Of a DNA stretch of 55,415 bases, positions 54,787-55,415 are shown piece after piece. Numbering within the stretch: the first letter of the stretch is position 1; each line of letters starts with the position of its first letter. Location: the NCBI GenBank assembly GCA_947646735.1, contig CANTFK010000784.1:1-55415 (forward strand). Direction: 5' to 3'. The translations under genes and the position numbers were made by a program. Source of the stretch: Peronospora farinosa (lineage: Eukaryota > Oomycota > Peronosporomycetes > Peronosporales > Peronosporaceae). The notes beneath the pieces are model-generated. The model worked only from the letters and a program-made list of their open reading frames with translations. It was not told the origin of the DNA and did not search any database.

Positions 54787-55111
54787 AAGGTAGCGGAGCT
54801 GCACAGCTCTTTACCCAGAGGACTTTCGGCTGGAAGCCTCTTAGTTCTAGAGAACTAAATAGAGTGAAGGCTAAAAGCCACTTAGTTTTAAGGAACTAAT
54901 TAAACGACTTAAAGTCACCCTGTTCTAAGGAAGTAGGAGAGACTTTTAGTTAGCAAGCAATAAGCTTAAGGTTCAGAGAACCAACGCACAGAGTGCAAGA
55001 ACAAGCTAGAGCTTAGACGTTCAGAGAACCAACGCACGAAGTGCACAAGAAAACAAGTCAGAACGACTTGCGATCTTAAACTCAAAAGGAGAACTGATTT
55101 TATTTATGCTT
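54787..55111 (-). mobile_element. Partial gypsy LTR, minus orientation
   Basis: Starts gtagcggagctgcacagctc and is nearly collinear with 16502-16830, then diverges at ttatgctt/ctgtgg. With the preceding fragment it forms a head-to-head pair of the same LTR family. Confidence 0.85.
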
Positions 55112-55310
55112 CTGTGGAGAAGTGCCAGAGAAATGGGGGGCCCTTCGTAGTTATTATAATAACTGGCGGGAAAGATCTCGGTCACTCTCTTGAATGAGTG
55201 ACAGGGAGTGACCAGGGTCCCGAACTGGTCCAAGGTCCCGAGTTCGGAGAAGATACTAGGATGCCCTACACTACAGACCAAAGGACCAGTGCTGCTAGGA
55301 CAGCTTAAGT
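55112..55310. other. Edge sequence, no gene recognised
   Basis: G-rich sequence after the LTR fragment. The words ccctacactac near 55263 recall the LTR's ccctacactag, so this may be a divergent LTR variant. A minus-strand frame (55021-55341) has no recognisable content. Confidence 0.4.
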
Positions 55311-55415
55311 TGACCCCAGGTAACAGGTGGGTCCCAGACAACAGGTGGACCCAGGTGACCGGTGGACCCCAGGCAACAGGTTGACCCAGACAACAGGTGG
55401 ACCCAGGTGACAGGT
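55311..55415 (+). repeat. Minisatellite at the window edge
   Basis: Short imperfect units such as acaggtggacccagg and acaggtgggtccc repeat about six times with variation and run off the right edge. Confidence 0.8.

Overview
The window looks like part of an oomycete genome (Peronosporales: Phytophthora or a downy mildew). The evidence is three secreted WY/LWY-type effector genes with an EER motif, short spliceosomal introns of about 50-130 nt with mostly GTACG-type donors, an oomycete Inr+FPR-like core promoter before each effector gene, and dense Ty3/gypsy and Ty1/copia retrotransposon sequence. The species cannot be fixed from the sequence. I recognised no tRNA, rRNA or CRISPR.

Layout. 1-17140 is a decayed Ty3/gypsy element on the minus strand. 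Its 5' LTR is at 16501-17140, followed leftward by broken gag and protease. Its RT/RNase H part is amplified as a head-to-tail array of 2178-bp units (about 6.8 copies, running off the left edge). 17141-18407 holds a direct repeat of about 225 bp around a core of about 820 bp. 18869-22495 is a 1208-residue effector gene with an RSLQ...EER N-terminus and about 13 LWY-like units. 23746-36921 is a compact housekeeping island: a VPS9-domain protein, EMC5, a COA1-like protein, a PITH protein, an LRR protein, an unrecognised protein, a mitochondrial carrier and GMP reductase. 38031-43927 is a second effector gene, split by a recent 4269-bp copia element with near-identical LTRs and a GAATG target duplication. 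44766-50617 is a second housekeeping island: a small membrane protein, TMEM14, an unknown 704-residue protein, MBF1, SmG and GAR1. 51134-52767 is a third effector gene (minus strand) whose C-terminal unit is broken and whose upstream region carries a 0.6-kb insertion with an 11-bp target duplication. 54310-55111 holds two head-to-head fragments of the same gypsy LTR family, and the window ends in a minisatellite.

The three effector genes are paralogues. They share the Inr/FPR block at 49-51 nt before the ATG and related 3' flanks; the second and third also share a distinctive upstream module, arranged as a 24-bp palindrome in one and a 44-bp tandem repeat in the other. They differ in how they have changed: expansion of internal LWY units, disruption by a retrotransposon, or point/frameshift decay with a promoter insertion. 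Conserved core genes lie between them, so the window is a small example of effector diversification in repeat-rich blocks beside stable gene-dense islands. Several multi-exon genes (EMC5, COA1-like, PITH, GMP reductase, TMEM14, MBF1, SmG, GAR1 and the 93-residue membrane protein) were assembled here from splice sites and reading-frame continuity.
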